Assembly (NCBI GenBank): GCA_009991595.1
Contig: JAACVK010000029.1
Span: 21,994-85,993 of the forward strand
Reading direction: 5' to 3'
Length of the DNA stretch: 64,000 nucleotides
Source: a bacterium
GTDB lineage: Bacteria > Bdellovibrionota > UBA2428
How positions within the stretch are numbered: position 1 is the stretch's first letter; every line of letters begins with the position of its first letter. Below the pieces are notes generated by a model. The model was not told the DNA's origin and made no database searches. It was given only the letters and a program-made list of their open reading frames with translations. The translations under genes and the position numbers were made by a program. Shown here piece after piece: positions 33,915-43,026 of the stretch.

Positions 33915-34832
33915 ATGAGTTCTTTTGACGAGAAGCCAAAATCTCTACTAGATGACTGGTGTATGTCAGAAAAAACTCTCTCTGGACGCACTGCTGCTGA
34001 CGGCTTGTTGGCCACGATCTCCAACAGACTCAACGAGTCAAAGTCTGAGGCTTCGCTCACAATCATCCAAGTTGGAAGCGATCCAGCGTCCGCAAGTTAC
34101 ATCCGTCAAAAAAAGAAGGCCTCCGAAAAGTCGGGCGTTCGCTTTGTCCACTGTCATTTACCGAGTAGTTCAAACTTTCTTGAGATAAAAAGCAAAATAG
34201 AAGAACTCAACGGTGATCAAAAAGTCACCGCCTTCATGCTTCAGCTTCCTCTCGACACTGAAAAAGCAATCTCCAAACAAGAAGTCTCAACTCTTTTGAA
34301 CACAATCTCCCCAAAGAAAGACGCCGATGGGCTTCACGTAGAAAATCAGGGCCAACTTATGGCAGGAGAAAGCACTGCCACCAATTGGACCTCGCCTATT
34401 CCTGCAACCGCACTAGGAATCATGCGATTGATTGAACATTACAAAATTTCCCTAAAGGGAAAAAACGCCGTAGTCGTTGGGCGCTCTCGGCTTGTAGGAT
34501 TACCGACGGCTATCCTCCTTTCTCACGAAGGAGCTACCGTCACCATTTGCCATCGACACACCAAGAAGGTGAATGAAATATGCGCACGAGCTGACCTCAT
34601 CGTAGTAGCAGCAGGACAAAAACACCTCATCAAGGCAGAACACGTTCACTCGAACACAATCATCATTGATGTAGGAATCCACGTAAAAGAGGACGGGAAA
34701 CTTACTGGCGATGCTTCTCCAGAAGCCCTTGAAAAATGCAAAGCCTACACACCTGTTCCAGGCGGAGTTGGCCCGATGACGGTCGCGGGGTTAGTTGAAA
34801 ACGCGGCAAGATTGTCCGGCGTTAAGCTCTAA
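33915..34832 (+). CDS. folD: Bifunctional methylenetetrahydrofolate dehydrogenase/cyclohydrolase
   Basis: FolD interconverts methylene-, methenyl- and formyl-tetrahydrofolate. 305 residues, somewhat longer at the N-terminus than the usual 280-290. GSDPASASYIRQKKKASEKSG carries the catalytic Tyr and Lys, VVGRSRLVGLPTAILLSHEGATVTICHRHT the NADP-binding loop, and PVPGGVGPMTVAGLVENA the C-terminal signature. Start could be 33915 or 33963 (MSEKTLSG); neither has a strong SD. It is divergent from flgF. Its folate product links it functionally to the glycine cleavage operon 2.4 kb downstream. Confidence 0.92.
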   Translation: MSSFDEKPKSLLDDWCMSEKTLSGRTAADGLLATISNRLNESKSEASLTIIQVGSDPASASYIRQKKKASEKSGVRFVHCHLPSSSNFLEIKSKIEELNGDQKVTAFMLQLPLDTEKAISKQEVSTLLNTISPKKDADGLHVENQGQLMAGESTATNWTSPIPATALGIMRLIEHYKISLKGKNAVVVGRSRLVGLPTAILLSHEGATVTICHRHTKKVNEICARADLIVVAAGQKHLIKAEHVHSNTIIIDVGIHVKEDGKLTGDASPEALEKCKAYTPVPGGVGPMTVAGLVENAARLSGVKL

Positions 34833-34840
34833 TCAGCAAG

Positions 34841-35494
34841 TTAAAATCGGCGAAAGGTTTCAACAAAGTGTTGGGGAAACTTTTCAACTGCTAATTTTTT
34901 TCCCATTCGTTCTTCTATTTCTAATGTAATGGAAGGAGTTCCAATGGCCTCTAGAACCCATTGACCAAAACAGCCGGGAGTTGTGTAGCCCACATCTCGA
35001 GTCACTGGATACTTGGTTTTCTCTGACAAGTAGACAGAGGCCTCTTTACAATCACCATTGACGTTCACCTGTGGAATATAACAATGGCAACTAATGAAAA
35101 GTATGGGGCGCACTTCTAAAATAAAGTCGTGCATGATTTGTGCTTCAATTTCACTCAATGCTTTAGCGCCAGGATTGTATTTTGCTTCGCGAGCTTCGGC
35201 ATTCCAATCAACGGTGGGAAAGTTTCGATTGAGATCCACACCATTGGCATTAACTCGCGTGCTAGCAGCCACTCCATCTGGGTTGACTTGCGGAATGACA
35301 TAAAGATTAGCTTCTTTAAACTCTTTAGCCATCTCAGAATTTAAAAAATGCTCAACAACCCAAACACCCTCCGGCTCATCACCATGAAAGCCTCCCATTA
35401 GAACAAAATTTTTAGCATTTGGATTTTCTGATTCAAAAACAAAGCACTCAAGATCACGACCTTGAGTGCTTTTTCCTAAGATTCTTTTTTTCAT
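34841..35494 (-). CDS. M14-family zinc peptidase, MpaA-like
   Basis: A 217-residue peptidase resembling murein-peptide amidase MpaA, which cuts the gamma-glutamyl-meso-diaminopimelate bond. GFHGDEPEGVWVV supplies the zinc-binding His and Glu, VDLNRNFPTVDW the substrate-binding Arg, SCHC the third zinc His and SITLEIEERMG the catalytic Glu. ATG 35494 is preferred over an in-frame GTG at 35584 that overlaps the neighbouring lipoprotein gene; neither has a strong SD. No signal peptide, so cytoplasmic recycling of wall peptides is likely. Confidence 0.8.
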   Translation of the reverse strand: MKKRILGKSTQGRDLECFVFESENPNAKNFVLMGGFHGDEPEGVWVVEHFLNSEMAKEFKEANLYVIPQVNPDGVAASTRVNANGVDLNRNFPTVDWNAEAREAKYNPGAKALSEIEAQIMHDFILEVRPILFISCHCYIPQVNVNGDCKEASVYLSEKTKYPVTRDVGYTTPGCFGQWVLEAIGTPSITLEIEERMGKKLAVEKFPQHFVETFRRF

Positions 35495-35564
35495 ACATCT
35501 GAAATCCCACGACTTCAGCGTGTTGGCAAGATCAAGCCACCGAGCAAGGCTTAATTTTGTTTTC

Positions 35565-35864
35565 CTATAGGAAACTGCCAGCACAACTTTTCTGCTGAAA
35601 ATACTCTTTGCGCAAAGAATAAGCGCAATAATTATTTAAAGAGTCATCCTTCAAACCATCACACATCGCCTGCTTAGAAGCAAAAGTGTGTTTATCCGTA
35701 TCGCAACCGTTATAGATAAAGTGATAGCTCCAACTTTCGCTGCTTTTGGTCTGAATATCATCATCACCGTCGTAGTTAAAACCACTCCCAACCGGCTCCA
35801 TGTCAGAGCCACAAGCAACAACCAGTAAACATAAGACCAAAGGCACCATTCTCTTTAAAAACAT
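35565..35864 (-). CDS. Small Cys-containing lipoprotein
   Basis: A 99-residue protein with a clear lipoprotein signal (MVPLVLCLLVVAC, Cys at about 18) followed by a short acidic stretch (DGDDD). The mature part has five more Cys (NGCDTD, AMCDGL, NYCAYS, KSCAGS, plus the lipid Cys), suggesting disulphides in the periplasm. No family recognised. It lies upstream of the M14 peptidase on the same strand and may share its transcript. Confidence 0.65.
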   Translation of the reverse strand: MFLKRMVPLVLCLLVVACGSDMEPVGSGFNYDGDDDIQTKSSESWSYHFIYNGCDTDKHTFASKQAMCDGLKDDSLNNYCAYSLRKEYFQQKSCAGSFL

Positions 35865-35998
35865 TTAAATTCTCCTTCTTTCAGAAACTATTAGTCTTTA
35901 AAGCAATAGCCATACCAAAGATAAGAAGCTGATATTATTAGTGCTACTCCCTAAGATTTAAAGCGCCTGTCACTTCTGTCAGACAAGCAAAACAACAT

Positions 35999-36034
35999 AA
36001 AAAAGCCCACACTCTCATCCTAAAGAGTGCAGGC
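35999..36034 (-). terminator. Intrinsic terminator after the 36.0-kb lipoprotein gene
   Basis: An imperfect inverted repeat at 36005-36034 (CACTCT/AGAGTG core with outer GCC/GGC) is followed on the minus strand by TTTTTT (36004-35999). It sits 41 bp after the stop of the gene at 36075 and would end its transcript. Confidence 0.7.
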
Positions 36035-36074
36035 CAGTCACATTCTCCTTAAAGAGAAAGCTAAGAGTTATTCA

Positions 36075-36854
36075 CTATTTCAACTCAAGAGTTCGACTAA
36101 CTCCACTTTCTCGATGAATCGCTTTTAAGAATCGAATTTTCTTCACTCCAGTCACGGAGTTTCGAGTCTTTGTCTGATATTCAATCTGACTATCTAAAGC
36201 ACTTAAGCTCAGTGTGTTGGCAAACAGATTTGCCTGCCGAGTCACATCAACGAAGATTCCAACCCCAGACTCTCCCGGCTGATCCCCCGTAAAAAGACCG
36301 ACCAATCCCTTTACGTTGGCGTGCTGTTCTCCAATCTGAAAAAATAAATTTGCGTTTGGCACATCCTGAGCAGCTCCATCCAAAGCATCCAAAACTATAG
36401 CAATACCAAGCATCACATTGCTTTGACTATACCCAACATAAACCCTTGAACGCTCTTGAACCTGGAGGGCGATCACCTCCTCTAAACCAGCAATTGGAAG
36501 AAGCGTCCCATTCGGAAGACGAGGGTCCGCCAGAACAGGGACATCGGTCACCTCGCTCATATTTACGTCGAAACGAAGATAACTCTCCCCATTCAAGCCT
36601 GGCCGAAGACTCAAAGCCCCATAGACCTTGCCCGTGCTCCTATCTCTGAGTGGAATCGTCAAAGAGGGAAAGGAGGCCTGATTAAGCTGAAGTTCAGCCT
36701 CCACCCCCACATAAAGATCTCCAGTTGTCTCATCTCTGGTGATGTTAATGTTGTTGAGGGGACTTTGACCTGCCCCACATGCAAACAGCCCAAGCGACAT
36801 GGTAGTAAGGCAAGCAAAACTCCTAAAACGCCTAGCAAAAATAGATAGTTCCAT
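36075..36854 (-). CDS. Lipoprotein of unknown function
   Basis: A 259-residue protein with a long N-terminal region, hydrophobic segment and lipobox LFAC (Cys at about 26). The mature protein is beta-rich, with many alternating hydrophobic residues (LYVGVEAELQLNQASFPSLTIPL, SYLRFDVNM). No family recognised. ATG has AAGGAG about 10 nt upstream. It has its own terminator at 35999-36034, so it is probably monocistronic. Confidence 0.7.
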   Translation of the reverse strand: MELSIFARRFRSFACLTTMSLGLFACGAGQSPLNNINITRDETTGDLYVGVEAELQLNQASFPSLTIPLRDRSTGKVYGALSLRPGLNGESYLRFDVNMSEVTDVPVLADPRLPNGTLLPIAGLEEVIALQVQERSRVYVGYSQSNVMLGIAIVLDALDGAAQDVPNANLFFQIGEQHANVKGLVGLFTGDQPGESGVGIFVDVTRQANLFANTLSLSALDSQIEYQTKTRNSVTGVKKIRFLKAIHRESGVSRTLELK

Positions 36855-37237
36855 TTGAATTTCTCTCCTTAAACAAAGATCGCCCTCTTCTGATAGAAGC
36901 TAAGATTTGAAAGAAACTAGAGAATCGAGAGAACTGATGGCGTAATCAGAGATGGGCACACTACCTTAGAGCCTTTAGCTCTTCCAGCCGTTTTCACCTA
37001 CATGAGAATCAGAAGATGGGCTCATTTTAACAAATCCAAAAAAGAGCCTTCAAGAGGATTTCGAGAACTAACAGAAACTTTAACTTTGAAAGGCAAGGAA
37101 AACGATCACAGAGCTCAAAAGTGCACAAATTTATCTCGAATTTAACACCATCCGCCCATTTAGCTGCAACGCGCAAGAAGCAAAGCTGACTGGTCTTTCG
37201 ATTGCCAAAACACCTTGAAAATGATGAATTTGGCCCC
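36855..37237. other. 383-bp intergenic region between divergent lipoprotein and gcvT
   Basis: It must hold the promoters of both genes. Two small inverted repeats are visible: CTGAT/ATCAG at 36934-36949 and AGAGC/GCTCT at 36968-36982. Given the gcv genes, a glycine riboswitch was looked for; I see none of its conserved GCCGAAGGAGCAA-like or CTCAGGCAAA-like segments. Possible short reading frames (for example minus strand 37027-37239) look random. Confidence 0.5.
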
Positions 37238-38329
37238 ATGAATGAGGTCTCCCCAAAGCGAACCGCTCTATTTGAAGAGCACCAAAAGCACGGAGCTCGA
37301 TTTGTTCCCTTCAGCGGTTACGAAATGCCCGTTCAATACACAGGCATTGTCGACGAACATCAAGCGGTAAGAAATTCGGCAGGCCTCTTTGACGTCTCTC
37401 ACATGGGAGTTAGCTTTTTCCGCGGCCCCAACGCTTTAAACTTCGTAAACTCCATCATCACTCGAGATGTTTCTGAGCTCAATGTTTTGCAAGGTGCTTA
37501 CACCCTACTTTGCCACGAGAACGGCGGAACCGTAGATGATCTAATCGTCTACCGATCAGCCGAGGACGAAATGCTGCTTGTTTTTAATGCTTCCAATAAA
37601 GAGAAGGATTTTGAATTCTTTTCAAAATTTCCTCACGAAGGGGTCGAACTAATTCCAGCAAGTGAAAACCTTTCACTGATTGCCCTTCAAGGCCCTAAGA
37701 GCCCACAGATTCTTAAAGCCCTGGGCTTCAACGATGAGTGGCCTAAAGCTTTTGAAGTTAGACACACTGCCTTGGCTGAAATCAGCACCACATTACTTTT
37801 CACAGGCTACACTGGTGAAATCGGATGCGAGATTGTTGTTCATTCGGATAAGGCCCCTGAGCTTTGGTCCAAAATGATGCAAGATGGAAAAGAATTCGGA
37901 CTTCAACCTTGCGGACTCGGAGCTCGAGACACCCTTCGACTTGAGATGGGCTTTAGCCTTTATGGCCACGAACTCAACGATCAAATCAATCCTGTCGAAG
38001 CTGGGCTAGGCTGGGCTATCGGATGGAAAAAAGAAAACTTTCACGGCAAGGCTGCTTTAGAGAAAATTAAAGAAAACAAACAAAAGAAGATTGTGGCCCT
38101 TAAGAGTCAGTCTCGACAAGCTCCGCGCCAAGGAATGAAAGTCCTCGATTCAAAGGGCAATACGACCGGCGAAATTACATCCGGAAGTTTCTCACCTGGG
38201 CTTGGCGTAGGAATCGCCCTGGCTTTAGTGGACCAAACTTCTTCGACGCCCTACAGCGCTGAACTTCGACCGGGAAAGTTACTTGAACTAGAACAATGTA
38301 AAAGACCTTTCATCACAAAGGAGAAATAG
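37238..38329 (+). CDS. gcvT: Glycine cleavage T protein (aminomethyltransferase)
   Basis: GcvT moves the methylene group from the lipoyl arm of GcvH to tetrahydrofolate, releasing ammonia. 363 residues, typical. MPVQYTGIVDEHQAVRNSAGLFDVSHMG at the N-terminus and GYTGEIGCEIVVH, GLGARDTLRLEMGFSLYGHEL are strong family matches. ATG at 37238 fits the family start; an upstream TTG frame was rejected. No SD is clear. Its stop abuts the gcvH ATG (TAGATG). Confidence 0.95.
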   Translation: MNEVSPKRTALFEEHQKHGARFVPFSGYEMPVQYTGIVDEHQAVRNSAGLFDVSHMGVSFFRGPNALNFVNSIITRDVSELNVLQGAYTLLCHENGGTVDDLIVYRSAEDEMLLVFNASNKEKDFEFFSKFPHEGVELIPASENLSLIALQGPKSPQILKALGFNDEWPKAFEVRHTALAEISTTLLFTGYTGEIGCEIVVHSDKAPELWSKMMQDGKEFGLQPCGLGARDTLRLEMGFSLYGHELNDQINPVEAGLGWAIGWKKENFHGKAALEKIKENKQKKIVALKSQSRQAPRQGMKVLDSKGNTTGEITSGSFSPGLGVGIALALVDQTSSTPYSAELRPGKLLELEQCKRPFITKEK

Positions 38330-38716
38330 ATGTCAGAAATTAGAGAAAACCTTCGTTACACCACAGATCACGAATGGGCAGAAAAACTTAGCCAGCCAAA
38401 AAAAGTCAAAGTTGGCATTACAGACTTTGCCCAAAACTCTTTGGGAGATGTAACTTTTGTCGAATTGCCCGAAGCTGGTAAATCCGTAAAAAAAGGTGAA
38501 GTCATCGGAAGCGTTGAAAGTGTAAAAGCAGTTTCTGATATTTTCGCCCCATTAACCGGAAAAATATTGAGTGTAAACGAAGCCCTTAACGACGATCCTA
38601 GCCCCTTAAACACCGCTCCCTTTGAAGGTGGCTGGTTGATTGAAATGGAAATTGAAAACGAAGAAGAATGGAATCAACTTCTAAGCGCTCAAGCTTACGA
38701 ACAACACGCCCAATAA
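38330..38716 (+). CDS. gcvH: Glycine cleavage H protein
   Basis: Lipoyl carrier of the glycine cleavage system. 128 residues. LRYTTDHEWAE opens the family, and GSVESVKAVSDIFAPLTGKI contains the Lys that carries lipoate. NTAPFEGGWLIEMEI is the typical C-terminal strand. Follows gcvT with no gap; gcvPA starts 9 bp downstream. Confidence 0.97.
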   Translation: MSEIRENLRYTTDHEWAEKLSQPKKVKVGITDFAQNSLGDVTFVELPEAGKSVKKGEVIGSVESVKAVSDIFAPLTGKILSVNEALNDDPSPLNTAPFEGGWLIEMEIENEEEWNQLLSAQAYEQHAQ

Positions 38717-38725
38717 AAGAGACAT

Positions 38726-40081
38726 ATGAGATACCTCCCACTCACTCAAAAACAAGAAGACCGAATATTAAAACTCTGCCAGGTCGAATCCTTCGACCAA
38801 TTGGTTCAATCGATCCCCGAATCGATCAGAGTTGATGGCCTACTCAGACTGCCAGAAGCCTTGAGTGAAATGGAACTTTGCCAGCACTTTGATAATTACG
38901 CCAACATGAATAGCGATGCGAAAAGCTATTTAGGCCAAGGGGCTTACGACCACACTTGGCCAGCCGTGCTTGATTACCTTATTAGCCGTGGTGAATTTTT
39001 AACAGCTTACACCCCTTATCAGGCTGAGCTATCTCAAGGAACACTTCAAAGTATTTTTGAATTTCAATCCATGATTGCTGAAATGACCGGAATGGAAATT
39101 TCGAACGCCTCTCTATACGACGGCTCAACAGCCGCCCTTGAAGCCATTTTGATGGCCGCCCGATTACAACGGAAAGAACAAGGAACCATTATAGTATCTG
39201 AAGGTGTCTACGAAGACACTTTATCCCTACTAAAAACTTACTTAGATCCATTGAATATTAAAATTGAGATTTGGAAATCGGACGCTACTGGACAAGCACA
39301 GGCGAGCTCCGCACCAAAAGTAGCCGATGCCTTCGGTGTTCTTTTGCAATCGCCCAACAAATGGGGCGTTGTAGAAGACTGGGCTCAGCTTCAATCGGCA
39401 GCGGCTTCTTTAAATGTAAAGAGCATTGCTCACGTTCCAGAAATGCACTCGCTTACAGAGTTTTCTGCTCCTGGAGACTTTGGAGTTGATATCGTTTCAG
39501 GAGAAGGCCAAGGATACGGACTTCCTTTAGGATATGGCGGACCCTATCTAGGTTTGCTCTGCTGTAAGAAACAAGACGTTCGACAAATTCCTGGACGCCT
39601 TGTGGGTCAAACCGAAGATGCTACTGGACAACGCGCTTTTTGTGTAACGCTTTCTACAAGAGAGCAACACATCCGCAGAGAGAAAGCTACCAGCAACATT
39701 TGCTCCAACCAAAACCTTATGGCTTTACGTGCCGCTATCTACCTTTCACTAATGGGGCCCAAGGGATTAGAAACTGTATCGAAGATGAATCGCTCCAGGC
39801 TTTTCACCCTCCAAAGCTTGTTATCTGACACCTTGAAGACAGACGCTGTCACCATATCCACCGCCCCCTGCTTCAATGAGTTGAGCCTTCACTTTAAGAG
39901 CGAAAAAACTTGCGAGTCCTTGCTTCGAAACCTTGAAAGCAAAAACATCTTAGCCGGCCACATCAATAAAGCTCCCGTCGAGTCAGGGTTTCAATCCTCT
40001 TTGACCATTGCCGTTACCGAGAAGAGCTGTCCCAATAGCTTAAAAGTTTTAGCTGACGCCATTTGCGGAGAATTAAAATGA
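38726..40081 (+). CDS. gcvPA: Glycine dehydrogenase subunit 1
   Basis: N-terminal half of the split P protein, which decarboxylates glycine together with GcvPB. 451 residues. FLGQ-type motif YLGQGAYDHTWPAVLDYLISRGEFLTAYTPYQAELSQGTLQSIFEFQSMIAEMTGMEISNASLYDGSTA is diagnostic. The subunit lacks the PLP-binding Lys, which is in subunit 2. Overlaps gcvPB by ATGA. Confidence 0.96.
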   Translation: MRYLPLTQKQEDRILKLCQVESFDQLVQSIPESIRVDGLLRLPEALSEMELCQHFDNYANMNSDAKSYLGQGAYDHTWPAVLDYLISRGEFLTAYTPYQAELSQGTLQSIFEFQSMIAEMTGMEISNASLYDGSTAALEAILMAARLQRKEQGTIIVSEGVYEDTLSLLKTYLDPLNIKIEIWKSDATGQAQASSAPKVADAFGVLLQSPNKWGVVEDWAQLQSAAASLNVKSIAHVPEMHSLTEFSAPGDFGVDIVSGEGQGYGLPLGYGGPYLGLLCCKKQDVRQIPGRLVGQTEDATGQRAFCVTLSTREQHIRREKATSNICSNQNLMALRAAIYLSLMGPKGLETVSKMNRSRLFTLQSLLSDTLKTDAVTISTAPCFNELSLHFKSEKTCESLLRNLESKNILAGHINKAPVESGFQSSLTIAVTEKSCPNSLKVLADAICGELK

Positions 40082-41550
40082 CAAGAAAGAATATTCGCTT
40101 CCCGTTAAGCATTGAGCAAAGTCGACCAGGACACACTGGCTTTTCACTCCCCAGCAAAACCATCGGAGCTGTAAACGAGATTCCGGAGAATCTTCGTAGA
40201 AAGTCCACACCCGGCTTACCCGAACTTTCAGAACTACAAGTGGTGCGACACTTCACCAATCTCTCTACTGCCAACTATTCCATTGATTCAGGAATGTATC
40301 CTCTGGGTTCATGCACCATGAAATACAATCCACGCATCAACGAAAAGACGGCCTCAAACCCGAAGTTTCTTAACATACACCCCCGCACTCCAGATAAGTT
40401 CGCTCAAGGCTGCATGTCTCTCATGTATGAGCTGCAAATGTGTCTAAAAGAAATATCAGGCTTTGAACAAATTAGCCTTCAACCAGCGGCAGGCGCTCAA
40501 GGCGAATATGTTGGCATTCGAATGATTCGCGCCTACCACGATTTAAAGGGCAACCATAAGAAAACTAAAATTCTTATCCCCGAAAGTGCTCATGGCACTA
40601 ATTGTGCCACTGCGGTCATGTGCGGCTACCAAGTTGTCCCCGTTAAAGCCAACGAACGAGGGATTCTTTCTCTCGAAACAATCAAAGAGCATTGTGCCGC
40701 GGGCGATATAGCGGGCATCATGATCACAAACCCGAATACGGTCGGCTTGTTTGAAGAAGACATCGTAAAGATCGCCAAGCACCTACACGAAGTAGATGCT
40801 CTTGTTTACTGCGACGGCGCCAACCTAAACGCCAAACTGGGCTTAACTCGCCCTGGTGATGCAGGCGTAGACGTCATGCACTTTAACCTACACAAAACAT
40901 TCACAACCCCTCATGGTGGCGGTGGCCCAGGTTGCGGAGCCGTTGGAGTTTCTGCAAGGCTACAACCCCACCTCCCCACGCCTATTCTTTTAAAGAAAAG
41001 CGATGGCTCCTTTGAGTGGGACACAAACAGACCCTCCTCTATTGGATCCATCAAAGATTACAACGGCCATTTTTTAATGATGGTCCGCGCTCTCACCTAC
41101 ATTCGAGAACTTGGCCCTGAGGGGATTCGTAAAATTTCTCGCGACGCCATCTTGTTGGCAAACTATGTGAGAGTGCGCTTAGGCGAAGCCTACCACGTTG
41201 CCTTCGAACGCCCCTGCATGCATGAAGTTGTTCTAAGCGACAAAAAGCAAAAAGGGCATGGCGTGAAAACAATCGACATCGCTAAACGGCTCATTGACTT
41301 GGGCATCCACCCCCCAACCATTTACTTCCCCCTCATTGTAGATGGAGCGATTATGATTGAGCCGACGGAAACAGAAAGCCTTGAAGAAGTTGAGAACTTT
41401 TGTTTGAAAATGCTACAAATCGCCGCTGAAGCAGAAGAATCAGACGCTTTTGCGAAATATTTTGCTGGCGCGCCCAAGACAACACCCACAACTCGGATAA
41501 ATGAGACTAAAGCTGCCCGAGATCTTGTGTTATCTTGGAAAGAGCTTTGA
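40078..41550 (+). CDS. gcvPB: Glycine dehydrogenase subunit 2 (PLP-binding)
   Basis: C-terminal half of the split P protein. 490 residues. The PLP Lys is in FNLHKTFTTPHGGGGPGCG. TANYSIDSGMYPLGSCTMKYNPRINE near the N-terminus and LQPAAGAQGEYVGIRMIRAYH are family motifs. ATG 40078 overlaps the gcvPA stop (ATGA), which decides the start. A glycosyltransferase gene begins in its last codon. Confidence 0.96.
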   Translation: MTRKNIRFPLSIEQSRPGHTGFSLPSKTIGAVNEIPENLRRKSTPGLPELSELQVVRHFTNLSTANYSIDSGMYPLGSCTMKYNPRINEKTASNPKFLNIHPRTPDKFAQGCMSLMYELQMCLKEISGFEQISLQPAAGAQGEYVGIRMIRAYHDLKGNHKKTKILIPESAHGTNCATAVMCGYQVVPVKANERGILSLETIKEHCAAGDIAGIMITNPNTVGLFEEDIVKIAKHLHEVDALVYCDGANLNAKLGLTRPGDAGVDVMHFNLHKTFTTPHGGGGPGCGAVGVSARLQPHLPTPILLKKSDGSFEWDTNRPSSIGSIKDYNGHFLMMVRALTYIRELGPEGIRKISRDAILLANYVRVRLGEAYHVAFERPCMHEVVLSDKKQKGHGVKTIDIAKRLIDLGIHPPTIYFPLIVDGAIMIEPTETESLEEVENFCLKMLQIAAEAEESDAFAKYFAGAPKTTPTTRINETKAARDLVLSWKEL

Positions 41551-43019
41551 GCATATTATTTGTTTGCACCCTTTTATTGTTTGTCATTCGACTTTGGTTG
41601 GCTGGCTTTAGCGGGATCCATCCCGACGAAGCTTATTACTGGGCTTGGGCCCAAAATTTAAAACTTGGATATTTTGACCACCCACCAATGCTCGCTTGGG
41701 TTATTGCCCTAAGCGAAAAAGCTTCTAGTTTTTTTCTCACCACAAATGCAAACGATTCAACTCAACAAATAAGCTTTCGAGCTATCCCCTACTTCTTAAC
41801 GTCCTTTGGGGCTCCCATGTTTCTGGGAGCTTTCGTCAAGCGCATTCAAAGACACGATTTAACGTTTACTCAAATTGCGCTGATCTTAAGTAGCCCCTTG
41901 TTTCTGATTGGACCTCAAATCATAACTCCCGACGCACCTTTGTTTTTTGGATGGGCCTGGTGTCTTTATTTATATGGAAAAATTTATGCAAATCGAAGTC
42001 GCTTCTCTATGCCAGGAGACACAACTCCGTTTTCCTTAAAATTGTCCATTTGCTTCGGTATAGCCTTGGCTTTCTGCGCCTATTCAAAATACACCGCCAT
42101 ACTCATCTTCTTTCTAGCCGTGATAACTGGAATAGGCCTAATGAACGCATTGGTTGCAGGGCTAGTCGCACTCATTTTAATGGTCCCCTATCTTCACTGG
42201 ACCCTAACAGAAGCTAGAGAAATTGGAGCGGGCGTTTTCTTTCAAATGCAAAACGCAACTCGATCGCACAATGTCCCTGCAAATTGGAAGCAGGTGGGCG
42301 ACCTTGTTGGAGCTCAAGTTCTTTTCTGGGGCATTCCAAGCTTTTTAACACTCACCTACATTGCTATTCGCTACCCCTTCAAGAACATACGCCTCTTAGT
42401 TTGGTCGATAGGACCTATTTTATTCTTTTCCATTGGAGCTCTTCGTCGGCCGGCAGAAGCAAACTGGCCCCTTATGGGCGCAATTGCAGCGTATGCTCTT
42501 TTAGTTCTTCGACTTCACAGAAAGCCAATTCTCATGTTTTGGATTTCTAGCCTCAACATTTTAATCATTATTCTAGCCCTAACGGTTTTCCTGAATGGCC
42601 CTACCGTAGCCCCTCTGATTGAAGACGTTTCGCCCAGAGCTGCAGAAAAACTCTCAAAACCATCTCGCGTCGAGGAATTTAGAGGTTGGAAACGTTTTAG
42701 AGAGTTTCTTTTTGAGGTCACCAGAGAGGACTCCAACCCTATTCTGGTCGATCGCTATCAACTGTTATCACCCATATTGTTCTACGATTCAGTCGCTCCA
42801 GAAAATGAAAAACTAGGAAAGAGACTCAAAATTTGGCAAAATGGTGGATCAAGGCGCTCTCAATTTGACCTAGAAAGCAGATATGTCATGCAATCTAAGG
42901 GGCCCCATTGGATTCTCTTAGAAGATATTTCAAAGTCACCTAAAAACTGCACACTTCAACAATCCCTATTCCGAGAAGAAGCTCCGACAAAGTCTTATTA
43001 CGTGCTTAAATGCAATTAG
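41547..43019 (+). CDS. GT39/ArnT-type membrane glycosyltransferase
   Basis: A 490-residue polytopic protein with about 10 membrane segments. The first periplasmic loop starts GFSGIHPDEAYYWAWAQNLKLGYFDHPPMLAW, matching the acidic and aromatic motif of the PMT/ArnT family, which transfer sugars from polyprenyl-phosphate donors to lipid A or proteins. The C-terminal soluble part is about 120 residues. Start is a TTG overlapping the gcvPB stop (TTGA at 41547) or an in-frame TTG at 41535; GGAAAG lies just upstream. Location in the gcv transcript is odd and no LPS gene is adjacent. Confidence 0.8.
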   Translation: MSILFVCTLLLFVIRLWLAGFSGIHPDEAYYWAWAQNLKLGYFDHPPMLAWVIALSEKASSFFLTTNANDSTQQISFRAIPYFLTSFGAPMFLGAFVKRIQRHDLTFTQIALILSSPLFLIGPQIITPDAPLFFGWAWCLYLYGKIYANRSRFSMPGDTTPFSLKLSICFGIALAFCAYSKYTAILIFFLAVITGIGLMNALVAGLVALILMVPYLHWTLTEAREIGAGVFFQMQNATRSHNVPANWKQVGDLVGAQVLFWGIPSFLTLTYIAIRYPFKNIRLLVWSIGPILFFSIGALRRPAEANWPLMGAIAAYALLVLRLHRKPILMFWISSLNILIIILALTVFLNGPTVAPLIEDVSPRAAEKLSKPSRVEEFRGWKRFREFLFEVTREDSNPILVDRYQLLSPILFYDSVAPENEKLGKRLKIWQNGGSRRSQFDLESRYVMQSKGPHWILLEDISKSPKNCTLQQSLFREEAPTKSYYVLKCN

Positions 43020-43026
43020 AGTTTTG

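Noticed and set aside
36855..37237. A glycine riboswitch before gcvT
   Set aside because: The conserved aptamer segments are not visible on either strand.
37027..37239. A 70-residue minus-strand frame upstream of gcvT
   Set aside because: No SD, no family and composition like non-coding sequence.
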